A stretch of 64,000 nucleotides of DNA from the NCBI GenBank assembly GCA_011009095.1, contig VTPC01000028.1, forward strand, positions 1 through 64,000, read 5' to 3'. Made by a program: the position numbers and the translations under genes. Below the pieces are notes generated by a model that was not told where the DNA came from, ran no database searches, and saw only the letters and a program-made list of their open reading frames with translations. The DNA is from Ignelater luminosus (Eukaryota; Arthropoda; Insecta; Coleoptera; Elateridae). Position 1 is the stretch's first letter; every line of letters starts with the position of its first letter. Below, piece after piece: positions 44,077-55,640 of this stretch.

Positions 44077-46894
44077 CTTTTACTAACTTGATCTACAAGA
44101 TAAAATATAACTGCTTAAGTTAAACGGTGCTAGATTTTTATGTTAAGTGGGCTTTTGATTATTTAGTTCAATTGAGTTTCAAACTTTACTTGTTTTCATT
44201 TTGAGATTTAATTTTACCAGCAAATTATGTTAATTGCGGTGTGCGCATTTAGCTTTTTTGAAAATTCTTGAGAGTTTCTAACCGAGCCCTTTCTGAGAAA
44301 TAGAAATATGAAAATTATTTCAAATTAAAACGTTTATAGAATCAGTCATATTTCATATCACATAAAGCTCATTCTAAGTGGGTTTTCTTCAGCAAACTAG
44401 TTCTATTGGTGATGAACTATACCCAATTTTGTGTTGAAAAACCAATCAAAAAAGTGATTCTTGAAAAATGTACTGAATAAGAAATCCTGGTAAAAGTTTG
44501 TTTCCTAAAGTAGATTCTCTAAAACTAAATGATTTGAAAATTAAAAAGAAGGTAATTGTTTGGACCAACCGTTTTTAAACTTTGTAACCGTCGAAACCGG
44601 AAAAAGAGGCCCTAAAGAGCACCATTATAAAATTAGATGTGCTCACAGCTGCTTAAAGTCAAAGATGGGCGAGGTTCAAACAAGAATCTTCTATAGTTAT
44701 CTTAGAATGAACTCAAAGTGTTAGGATAAAATAATGGGCCAAACTAAATTTGAACGCAAAACACCAAGTCCCTAGATAAAGCATAATGTTCCTAATCCAA
44801 CTTCTAATTCGGTATATGATTGCATGACCATGAAGATATACAGGGAAGTTCATGATGTCAGGTGTCGATATGTAATTTCTTAATAATTTCAAAGGAATAC
44901 TTTATTATCTTAGTCACCAATAACAGTTTTAGTCACTCGTAAAGCATTTCCACAAATTTACGATTTATTAACAAAGATATTGATTCACCTAGCGATACTT
45001 ACTTTAGTTCGGCGTCAACATTAAGTTGTCTTATTAAACTAACTTAATTCTTCTGAAAAGCAGTCGTCTTGGATTCCACGTTGCTTTGCAAGCTTACAGT
45101 ATGAAATACAATGATAACATTCTGCATACTATAGTTTTACACAAAATAACTCTGTTGATTCACAGCAAGAGCCCAAAGTTCTTTACGAAATCCCAGAACT
45201 AGTTTTTTATATAACTTGCATTGATATTCACGAACCACGACAGTTTACAAAGAATTCCACTGATAGAGTCCCATACGATTGTGTACGTCAAAATAGGATT
45301 AAAAGTAAGGCTAACTGACCTTTGCTAATCTACCTTGATCCGTAGACTGATCAAATTGCCCCGCTATGCGTTATCACTCGTGAAGAAAAATTCCAAGTTG
45401 TAAGGTTGCTGCAATGTAGCTGTTTTACCCAGCCGAAAATACTACCGGTAATAAGATCTTACACAAGATCACGAAACGTTATCCACGGTAAAGTATAAAC
45501 TTACTTTTAACGGGGTTAATGATGTTCGAAGACGTTTTTACACTCAGTTAATATCCAAACTGAAAGAACCAAAGCAAACACAAAAACTTAACAAAACTGA
45601 ATAAACAGGGTTATAGACTATCAACACCTTTCAACTGGGGATATCACAGTGGGCAAAGGCCGCCAGACCCCAAAGCTCAATCTGCTCTCGTAATTAATTT
45701 AATTGATTAATTTCTTTATACATTGAAATAATAATTTGTCTTGATATAACAACTATTAATAGCACTGAAATATATCGCAAAAACGAATTAAAAGGCTTCA
45801 TGTGTACATTAAAATGAATGCTTGATACTAAAATAAAACGTAATAAAGGAATTATTTTTTATCCAGATATTTAATGACGCAACTCTTTTACGAAACAACT
45901 GTTTTGCACAGTCGTCAACTTGCAAACACTAAATTAGAAACAGAAACGTACTTAAAGATTTGGAATTATAACGAAAAGATACTAGATTTACAAAATGTAG
46001 GTATATTACAACTTTTATTTTAGTTATAATGTATGCGACCCAGATAGTGAATTTACTTCTTATAATTTGTGGTCGCCACATATTTTGTTTTCATTTAAGA
46101 TTGTTGGTTAAATTTGTAATGTTGTAACGTATCAGCATTGTTTATAAACAATGGTATCAGTAAAGAATTTCTTCATACTTTATACACACTGTGTCCGAAA
46201 AGTGCAACAAAAAACAGTTTAATTTCTGTAATGGAAAGGCATCCCTTTATTTATTGTACTCATTTGATAGAGAATATTTTTCTTTTTTCTATAATATAAA
46301 GCTTTGATACACTTCTATAAGTAAATTTTTATTAAAAAGCAGAAAAAGTGTTCCCGAGTTTATTTCAGTATTAATCTATTATTATGAATTGAAAATTTTT
46401 TAAACAACCACACTGTATTGTTCATACAAGATGTTTAAAGTGTACACTATTCACAGCATGGCAGTGATAAAGTCGTCTTTCAAATCATTTATAATATGAA
46501 AACAGATATTAGAGATACCAACACCAGAAACAATTCAAAATTCAAAATGCAATAAATGAATTTGAAAGATGACTTTTAGGTATTGTACGTATGTAATTTA
46601 TAACACCGGGAAGATCAAGGCTTTCAAGTTTCTGTATTTTAAACACGGATTTTCAATTTTAAAGTTTTTAAGTTCCGAAGGCGAGAGAATGACTTAAATG
46701 CACATCTAAAAGAAGATGTATAATCGCAACTACACTAAAATTCGTATGTTCATTCTTATTTCCAAAATCATCAGATGAATTACAAAAATGTTCCCATCTA
46801 TTATCATTAAATTGTATTTGTATGTATATTAGGGTGGTCCTTATTTTTCGACTTTTGAATTTTTTGTGCAGGACCCTGCCATTTTGTTCCTTTA
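44077..46894. other. Intergenic DNA upstream of copy D
   Basis: About 2.8 kb without recognisable genes. The bases just right of 44076 should hold the copy D promoter; TATATTTTATC on the minus strand at about 44098-44108 is a weak TATA candidate. A GC-richer patch lies at 45640-45700. CACTGTGTCCGAAAAGTGCAAC at 46189 looks like a repeat end. Confidence 0.4.
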
Positions 46895-48605
46895 TACAGG
46901 GTGTTTGTTCACCACCGCACTGTGGGCTGAATCGCAATTCTAGCTGGACAAAATTATCTTTTTTGGCAAAGCAACTCAAAATGTGATAAGAAACATGGAA
47001 AATATATTGAAAAAATCTTTAGAACGTTTTATATGTGTTTTAGGCAAAAATCACAAAAACAGAAATTGGATAATTATACTAACAATATATTGTATTGCCA
47101 AACACATGAAAATATTATAATTACTCAAATAATGCTATCATCTTCAGTGGTTTCGTTGTCATCATCATCATCATGTTCAGCTGCTTTGTCTTGGTCGTCT
47201 TTATTTGCACAGCCCATAGTTGAAATAGCAGTATTTTCTGGATTGTCAGATTCTTTAATATTTAATAAGAATGAACGTCTTGGGGCAATTTTTTTCTTTC
47301 GTCTTCCGTAGACCTCTACAAGTGGAAATTACAGGATCGGATGACACTAAGAGCATCAGATTCCTCGTGGTATTCGTCCTAGAATTTTTTTGAATATGGT
47401 GCTGCCGGAATCTTTTATAATTTTTATTGCTGGCTTTCTGAGCCTCTTCAGAGAACATACCAATTGGTAGGAGTAGGGACTTGATTACCTGTGACCCATG
47501 CACAAGAATTTTTTAAAAGCTCGCTGGCATTCCATACCACCCATATTTTTCCACAAATAATTCTGCAGTGGCCTTGGTAAATTCATTAAATTTGTTAGGA
47601 TTTATTTCATGATCAGGACGATCAAAATAATACCAAATCTTTTAATTAGATTTTCGTCCACTCTCGTTATTTCGGAAGCTTTTTGGTGGTTGTCAAAAAA
47701 CCGTCTTGCGACATTTCCTGTATTGGACGTTCTTCCACCTTGCACCACTTTATCAACTCTGATACCCAGTTCTCTTTAAAGTCGATTCTGAATGTCCTTC
47801 TTCCTCACTGCAAGTTGGTCTAGTTGCTCCTTAGTGGCATCACGAATAGTTGGGGCCTGGAGAACTAATTTGTAAGCTACATGAAGTATACATTCTAAAC
47901 ACTTGATCCGAGCATGCAAAGTTGAAAGACCATATCAAAAATTATCTTCAGCAATATCTAAAAGGATAAATGAATGTGTAACAATTATATATCAATTGTT
48001 TTTAATTATCTTTTCTCTTTATAGTTATAAAAAGTTCTTTTCGACGTATGTGCTTAGTACCTTATGTTATTGAGTAAAATTAATAATCACATTTGTTGCA
48101 CTTCAGTGCAGATAGTACTTATATCGTCAATAACTCACACTTTAGGGAATATAAAAAAAGTAACTCTGAGCCTCTACTCTGCCTCTCTTTTTTTTACCGC
48201 TCTAAAGAAAATACAAATAATCGCGTATTTTTAAGCATATTAATAGTCAATTAAAACATTACTATCTCGTGTACACCTAAAAAATTATATTAGTTAGAAA
48301 GTATCGCTTTCAAACAACAAAAATATAAAATATGACATAAACGCTTTGCTTAAACTAAAAATTCACTAGAGACTGACACGTTAACTACGTTAACTATGGA
48401 CAAATGACAGCAAGCCGACAACAAGCTCGTTACTAGGAGACAAATCAACGGAACGCCACTGCGCGGCGATTAGACATAATTTTCTGGTAGGTGGTTAGGG
48501 TAATTCATACGGAACAAGTTGATGCACGTTTGTCTCGTTTAAGATAACTTGATTTGTGTGTATTTTGTCCAGCTAGAAGTGCGATTCAGCCTACAGTGCG
48601 CCGTA
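46895..48605 (-). mobile_element. Decayed DNA transposon with inverted ends
   Basis: A left arm with CGCACTGTGGGCTGAATCGC (from about 46916, continuing TAGCTGGACAAAAT) pairs with a right arm at 48562-48603 over about 42 bp with few mismatches. The left end extends outward to TACAGGGTGTTTG (46895); the right end is cut shorter and abuts a LINE. The interior carries a broken protein gene on the minus strand. Confidence 0.7.
47130..47930 (-). pseudogene. Uncharacterised insect transposon protein, disrupted
   Basis: Across several frames the minus strand reads LQAPTIRDATKEQLDQLAVR, VVQGGRTSNTGNVARRFF, ITRVDENLIKRF, WYGMPASF (then a stop), ILVHGSQVIKSLLLPIG, MFSEEAQKASNKNYKRFR, RTNTTRNLMLLVSSDPVIS, and an Asp/Glu-rich C-terminus. 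I recognise the blocks SEEAQEA.NK..K.YR and SSDPVIS as a protein family carried by transposons in many insects, but it has no function I can name. Confidence 0.6.
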
Positions 48606-48608
48606 TAT

Positions 48609-49515
48609 TCGAAAGGGGGTGGTAGAAGTCATGATTTGGAACTTATCTACCTAAATACGTATCAGGCAAAAATCAAGTGTTTAGAAAATAAAGTGACTAT
48701 TTTACAAAGGAATATGCAGCGACTGCTAAATAAATATCATCGAAGTCAAAAGGAGCTTATCTCTATCAAACAACAGTTACAACATTCCAAGACACTTGCA
48801 GATAATAATGTAAAGAAATCACCGAAGACAAACAATATTCGACAGAAAATTAGTAATAACGACAAATATTTTAAAATGTCCAATAGTATTATCAATAATG
48901 TCAACACCAAAATACCAGGTCAAGTACACAAACAAGCTATTCAGGTTAAGATCAATCCTACCGAAAATTCAACATCAAGTGCTAAATCAAAAGTACTACT
49001 GTTAAGCGATAGTAACGGTCGTAATAGTGCGGACATCTTACAGTTCTGATAATTACAACATGCAGTGTATATTTAAGCCTAATGGCAAATACGAATATAT
49101 AATTGAGGACCTAAATAATCTAGTTAAAAATTTTGGGAAAAAAGATTATATAATAATATGGGCTGGAAGTAATAACGCTTTGAGAGGAGAGAAACTGAAC
49201 AAAAATGCATTTGATAAAATAAAAGTCGCCGCAAATAATACAAATATAATTTTTATATCAACTCCTTTTTGCAACAATCGTCCTATTCTTAACAATTTTA
49301 TTTATGATATCAATTTGCAAGTATACAATAAAATACTAGAAGAAAATATATTAAGTGCGTATTATCTGGATATCAATTTACTGTTTAGTACTAATTCTGC
49401 AAATCACGGAATACAGTTAAAAAACAAAACAAATTTATATTATTCAAAAAAGTTGCTGAGTATATTGAAAATAAAAACATCGAATTTAATGACAACAACC
49501 TGGAAAAGTTTATAA
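48609..49515 (+). pseudogene. LINE ORF1 with coiled coil and SGNH-hydrolase-like domain
   Basis: After the truncation point the frame reads a leucine/lysine-rich coiled coil (IKCLENKVTILQRNMQRLL, KSQ-type heptads) and a basic Asn-rich linker. An esterase-like fold follows: block I LLLSDSNGRN (GDS in classical enzymes), then after a frameshift at about 49045 block III IIIWAGSNNAL, a strand IIFISTPFCNN, and block V-like LDINLLFSTNSANHGIQL. This order matches the SGNH/GDSL esterase domain described in ORF1 of CR1 elements, thought to help membrane or RNP handling. A catalytic Ser and His are at expected places; activity is unproven. Confidence 0.65.
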
Positions 49516-49754
49516 ACAGGGACAATCTAATTGCTATAATTCCATTTAGTCCAACAGCTTCTTTCTGTGTGTCTCAGCTTAGGGATTCCAATGTGGATTT
49601 TTGAACACAGCCTCCGGATCAGTTGGAAACACTTGTGTAAATGAACATATTACAAGTAGCAAAAGTAGTGTTAGTACATACGGACCAAGTAGAATACTCA
49701 CAGTTGTAAATGAGAAAAAAGGTTCTAATGGCGATAGTGATTATAAAACAATGT

Positions 49755-52564
49755 CAATATACTACCAAAATGTGCGTGGACTTAGAACGAAAACGAGTGA
49801 GTTATATGATAATGTGTTGGCGAACGATTTTTTCTATTATTGTGTTTACAAAAACTAATTTAAATTGTTCTTTTGAAAATTGTGAAATTATGGATGATAG
49901 ATACACAGTATATCGAAACGATCGTAAATGTGAATTAACTGGTAAACAAGGTGGAGGTGGAGTGTTGCTTGCAGTACGTAATAAATATAGTTCTTGTAAA
50001 GTCAACGCAGATAACATTGAAGGTATAGAGAGTTTATGGGTTGTTTTTAAATATTTACATTAGAGTATTTTAGTTAGTTTAGTTTATATTCCTCCCAAAT
50101 CAATAACTGAAAAATACCGTCTGTATTTTGAAATGTTTGAAAACGTTTGCAGAATGAGGTTCGATAGTACAATTGTTATTGGCGATTTTAATGTACCACA
50201 GGTTTCGGGAACTAATTACGACTTTTCTAAAGGTGGAGGATCAGCTAAATGCATTGGAGAGTTTATACAGTTGTACAATTTACATTCTGTCAATAATATT
50301 TTGAATTCTAAGAACGCTACTTTAGATTTGGTTTTAACCAATTTACAATGTGTAGTAGAAGAAGATGCAGTACCTCTCGTTAAAGTTGATCTGGCTTATC
50401 ATCCTGCTTTAGCTATAACTTTTAAGGTTAGTTGGAACAAAAAACTGCAATAAGAAGGGTAAGAACTGCTCATATTACTACAATTTTAAAAAAGCTAATT
50501 TTGATTTGATGTATAACATTACTAGGTTTACCGATTGGACTTTTATTAAGTACGAGACGAACGTTGATATAGCACTAAACAAACTTTATGATGTTTTATA
50601 TAATATTTTAGATCAGTGTGTTCCCAAAAATACAATAACCAATAAGTCGCGTAAATATCATTCGTGGTATGATAATATAAAAACAAAACTTAAGGAGAAA
50701 CGGAAAGTTAGGCAACGTTAAAAAACCAATAATTTAAATCGTAACCTTAAACTCAAATTCAATGCTTTACGGAAGGATATTAAGAATTTAATTAAAAATG
50801 CACGCAAGAGATATTTACAAGAAGTTCAATTAGATATACGGGCTAATCCAAAAACATTCTGGGATTTTATTAGAGCGAAGAATAAAAAAGGGGGATTATT
50901 ATTTGAGGTAACTCACAATAATGTCATATATACCAGGGATAAGTTGATAGTTTCTGCTTTTGCCAAATACTTCAGTTCGGTCTACTCTAAAGATAATACT
51001 AATACAACAAATAATAACTTCCAATTAGATTACGGAACTGAGTGTCTAAATATTCGGAATATATCCATAGATCAGGTGACAACAGCCATTAAGCAGCTAA
51101 AACCGCGTGCTTCTCCTGGTGAAGATAATATTCCGTCTTATTTAATCCGAGTTTCTGTCTGAACCGTTAACGGCGATCTTTAATTTAAGTTTAGATACAG
51201 GCAAATTTCCAACTCGTCTTAAAAAAGCCTGGATCAGACCTATTCATAAGTCCGCCGATATTTACGCGGTTGACAATTATCGTCCTGTGGCTGTACTAAA
51301 TACATTTAGTACAATTTTCGAAGCAGTCTTACATTTGCAAATTTATAATCATGTTAAAACTGTAATAAGTAAATATCAACATGGATTTGTTCCTAAAAAG
51401 TCGACAGTTACAAGTTTACTAACCTTTACAGATATTATTTCCGAAAATATAAATAATAAGTTACAAACTGATGTCGTTTATTTAGACGCTGCAAAAGCAT
51501 TCGATAAAGTGGATTTTAATGTTCTTATTAGCAAACTCAAGGCGTTTGGTTTTAGTGATAAATTGCTCAAATTTTTTAAATCTTATTTAACTGAAAGATC
51601 AATGTCTGTACGTTATAATCATGTTTTTTCTGAGAATTTCGTTCCAACGTCGGGGGTCCCACAAGGTTCAACGCTAGGCCCTTTATTATTTTTATTATTT
51701 ATAAATGATCTGCCTCGCTGCATCACGTCCAGTGAAATATTATTATATGCAGATGATGTTAGACTGTTTCGAAAAGTAAATAATAATCAAGACTGCATAG
51801 TGCTTCAGAATGATTTAAACCGTTTAGTAAGCTGGTATGATAAAAATAAATTACAACTTAATACCAAAAAATGTCAAGTTATCTCTTTCAGCCGTAAACA
51901 AACTGAACTAACTCACAATTACACGATAATGGGAATTACATTGCAGAAGGTAACTGAAGTTAAAGATTTGGGTGTAATATTTACTTCCAAACTAAAATTT
52001 AGTCGTCATATTGAGGAATGTGCGAAAGAGGCCAATCGGAAGTTAGGATGGGTACTTAGAAACAGTAAAGATTTTTGTACGGAAACTACTTTGCTACTAT
52101 ATAATGCTTATGTACTTTCGAAATTGGAATATGCCGCTGTAATTTGGGCTCCTAGGTCTTTTATGGATATTGATATTGTGGAGAAACTTCAAAAATGCTT
52201 TTTGAGGCATCTCTATTATCGAAAGTATGGGATATTTCCTAATTTTAAACATCACGTAGCATACAATGTTCAGCTTGAAAAGTTTGAAACGAAAAGATTA
52301 GAGACTAGGCGCAGGTTAATTTCAATCACTACTGTTTATAAAGCTCTCCACTATCAAATCGACTGTGAACAGTTGTTACATAAGTGCAGTTTTATTGTTC
52401 CTAACATTAGATGTCGAATAAAAAATGTACCATTCAGAACTTTTAACACATGTTCACCAATCATTACAGTTCTGAATGATGTTAATGATTTTTCAAAAAT
52501 ATATAAATTTGATTTATTTAGCGATACTTATTCCTATATTATTAAAGCCTGTGATGGTAAATAA
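49755..52564 (+). pseudogene. LINE ORF2: endonuclease and reverse transcriptase
   Basis: Endonuclease: IYYQNVRGLRTKTSEL, GGGGVLLAVRNKYSS, VIGDFNVPQ and LDLVLTN, broken by frameshifts near 49830 and 50060 and a stop at 50451. The linker shows KYHSWYDNIKTKLKEKRK. Reverse transcriptase: LKPRASPGEDNIPSYL, then from 51287 to 52564 one open frame with QHGFVPKKST, motif A VVYLDAAKAFDKVD, motif B SGVPQGSTLGPLLFLLF, motif C LLYADDVRLF, CQVISFSR and LGVIFTS. The C-terminal domain ends SYIIKACDGK. Both catalytic motifs are intact, but the upstream frame is not. Confidence 0.88.
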
Positions 52565-53043
52565 CTGTGATTCTTTTTATACTATAAATATTTATGTATT
52601 GATATAAAACTTTTTTTTTATTGCGCACAATTATTTTAATTTTACACTTTTATTTTATAGCTAAATGTTGTATTCTAATTATTTGTATTTTGAATTTTTG
52701 TGTGAAAGATAATTATTTAATACTCCTAGTATATTTTATTTATCGCACGTAAGGATTATCTACAATATTTTGAAATCATTTGATATTTTATTATTTATAT
52801 ATATTGACATTGGTGTTTAGATTCTAGTCCATGTCTTTTATTTGAATGACATTTTATACAGTTGTATTTGTCCTATTCAAGCAGCTGTGCTCAATTTTTG
52901 TATTTTAATTTGTTGTTCTCTGTTGTGTATTATTACTGATGTTTACAATTTTTTGTTTGATGTTTTTAACTTTGTTACGCGGCACATAATTTTAGATTTA
53001 TTGTAATTCTCTGTAATTGGCTATGTAGCTGTTGAGAATAAAG

Positions 53044-53085
<42 letters not shown>

Positions 53086-53639
53086 CAAAGTTCCACGGTT
53101 TTTGAGATAATATCATTTTTCATAATTTCACCTAATCGGACGTATTTCCCCATTTAAATGTGAACACCACAATATTGGAAACTTTTAATTTGAAGGTAAT
53201 GATAATTTTATAATAATAATTTATCATCTTTCTGCCACTTAGGCTATTAAGTTACATGAAATTTCTAATTTACAGGAGTAATTCGAAAAGTTTGGTTGGA
53301 AATGATCAAGAGGAAGGAAGCTGCACTAAGCAGACAACTCAGATTGTCATATTAAATATGAATCATTTAAATAATTTGTATGTAACTAATAACTAATAAC
53401 TAACTAATAAATAGCTCCTTTCTTAAAATTTACGTTTTACATAGCCGCCTTTTACATTTTTTAAATAATATAGCTACCACAAAATCCGCTGTAAGTAAAA
53501 AATGAAATAAAACAAGATTATAAACACAAACTTGAAATTATTGTGAGTACATTAGCAACCAATAGTCTACAAGTAACTCGTATGCAATAAATATGCAATA
53601 ATCAAAACAAATATGTATATTTCCCCAAAAAAAATTTAT
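53086..53639. other. Intergenic AT-rich DNA
   Basis: No gene or repeat recognised beyond the LINE tail. Confidence 0.4.
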
Positions 53640-53900
53640 ATTGGGTATATGTTGGTGAGAAATGTGTTACCAATAAGTTGAACAAGATGGCAACCCAAGG
53701 GCGCTAGTAAATGCTTTTCTAAATCAATATTCCTATATTAGATTAACATTGGCAGCCAATATGTTACCAATAAGCGTAACGGGATGTGTTTCTTATATTA
53801 TTTTCTTTTGTATCGCCTATCTAGTGGGCAAACTTGGCCGCCAATGTTTAACCAATATAAAGAAGCGTTGCATTTGACGTATAATCCCTTGGGAAGAGAT
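53640..53900. repeat. CCAATA/TTGG word-rich block
   Basis: ATATTGGG, TGTTGGTG, GTTACCAATAAG (twice), CATTGGCAGCCAATATG and CCGCCAATG..AACCAATAT are packed together in both orientations. Same vocabulary as 480-745 near the left edge of the window. Confidence 0.45.
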
Positions 53901-54388
53901 TCAAATGTATTTTTGAACTGCAACCACATTTTATAATTTCCCCTAATCGTAATTAAATTGATAATTGGGAGTCGTACATTGTTTGTAGTAGTTAAATTGT
54001 TTTGTAATTAATCATTTGTATTGACTGAGATGGAATCTCCCCAACATCATTAGAATTTTGAGGACAAAACTCCTTTAAGATAAATTTTGCAGTGATCAAA
54101 TAAGAATTATAATATGTTAGTATGTATGAATGAATCCTTGCTTTAAAACCGACGTTGTATTTTTTATCTCATAAACTATTGCCCTGACAAAAAGATTTTT
54201 CACAGGAATTATGATAGTATTTTTTTAAAATTAAATATGAGATATACTTCATGTTTTTAGAAAAATCCCACAATTTCGGAAATGGCTTGACGAGCCGCCG
54301 AGCACAAGTTCGCTTATTAATTTTTATTTAATTAATCTTTAATTATTAAAAAAACTTGTCAAGAATAACAATACTTGTAATTCATTAT
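53901..54388. other. Intergenic AT-rich DNA
   Basis: No feature seen. Confidence 0.4.
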
Positions 54389-55323
54389 CAGTGGCGGAGA
54401 AGATCCTTCCAGTCGCTATCTAGTTCCAGATCCACATACTTTTTCAAACCTGGATTTAGTTCAGATACAAGATCGTCCGTTTAATTATGTACCTAGATAC
54501 AGTTCCAAGATCTATCAAAAAGTATCTAGATCCTTCTTAGATACTTTTTATTGTTGTTTCAGGAAATGATAATAATAATAATAAATAATACAGAATAGAT
54601 TTATTATTTGCATTTTAACAAATTTAGTGTTTCATGCATAAAGTTAACATACAACAACAACATACATATAAATATTAAATTAACCTTGGCCAAAACACAG
54701 TTATGCTAATCCTTTAATGTTTGATGACACAATTTACCTGCTGTACGTGACAACTGCAAAAACATGCTCCACTGCAGCACCAACGTAATAAAAGCAGTTT
54801 GAGAGACCGCATGGTTTCTAATTAACTATCTGAAAATGCAGAATTACGTGTATTTTTGTTCACTGTTGTGTCTTTTGCTTGCAAACCTAGAACATCTAAG
54901 AACTACAAAGTGGTTGCTGGTTTCTTAAATTATATTTTAGTAGTGTAATACTTAATAAATATTATCACATTTATAAATTTTGTTTTTATGATAAAATCGT
55001 TTGATAAACATGACAGAACAGTTTTTATTTTGCTTAAAGAAGTTTATTTTTGAATGGGTAAGCTTGCGTATTTTTTTATGGTTCCAAGTATTAACGTTCA
55101 TTGTGTGGTAGATCGGAAATTGAGTATTAAAAAGGAAATTTTTCAAAAGTTAAGTAGAATTACTTTGATTGATCTAGTATGGATCTTGGATCTAAAGGCT
55201 TCAGATCCATCCAATTGGTATCTAGATTAGATCGCAAGATATTCTTCAAAACAGTATAGGATCTAGAAACTTGAATCTAGATATAGGATCTAGAAACTTG
55301 AATCTAGATCCTACCCAACACTG
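54389..55323. mobile_element. hAT-like non-autonomous element rich in GATCTAGATC words
   Basis: The left end CAGTGGCGGAGAAGATCC and the complement of the right end CAGTGTTGGGTAGGATCT share the CAGTG start typical of hAT transposons. Outer parts (54400-54560 and 55160-55320) are packed with AGATCC, TCTAGA and GGATCT words; one 29-bp unit around GGATCTAGAAACTTGAATC is tandemly doubled at 55256-55310. The Copia element inserted in the last five bases (CACTG). The 8 bases outside each end (TTCATTAT, and TTTATAAT beyond Copia) agree at 6 of 8. The interior has no gene. Confidence 0.5.
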
Positions 55324-55533
55324 TGCTGCTGGTTGGCATTAATAACAGAATATTTATTAGATCGTTAGTTTTGTAAATAAATGAATAAGTTGTTATTGAA
55401 AATATAAATGTCGTAATATTATAATGTAAAAAAATCTGTTCTGTATAATTTATGAAAATAGAAGTATATTTATTGTTGAGTATAACTGTCTATCATTATT
55501 CTTAGTATTCGCTGCGACATAATATTTATAACA
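55324..55533 (+). repeat. Copia 5' LTR
   Basis: 210 bp, TG..CA. Followed directly by the primer-binding site. AATAAA-like and TATA-like words are present but not resolved into promoter elements. Confidence 0.93.
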
Positions 55534-55549
55534 TGGTTATGGGCCCAGC
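55534..55549 (+). other. Copia primer-binding site
   Basis: TGGTTATGGGCCCAGC directly follows the 5' LTR. It matches the internal initiator-tRNA-Met half-site used by Drosophila copia to prime reverse transcription (from memory). Confidence 0.8.
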
Positions 55550-55640
55550 AATAGAAACCTTTTTCTCAATTTAAAGTGTCGGTGTTTCAAGTAGTGGATT
55601 TTTGAAACAGTAATTAAAAGAAAAGGTACGATAGGAAAAT

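Larger units (their letters stand above)
48609..53085 (+). mobile_element. CR1-like LINE with esterase-like ORF1 and (TTA)n tail
   Basis: Order: ORF1 with coiled coil and SGNH-like domain, ORF2 endonuclease, reverse transcriptase, an AT-rich 3' UTR, and a TTA tail (53045-53085). The 5' side is cut by, or truncated against, the inverted-repeat element ending at about 48605. Only the second half of ORF2 is uninterrupted (425 codons). Confidence 0.85.

Noticed and set aside
47155..47180. CAT trinucleotide repeat as a microsatellite
   Set aside because: On the minus strand it codes for the acidic Asp-rich tail of the decayed transposon protein, so it is explained.
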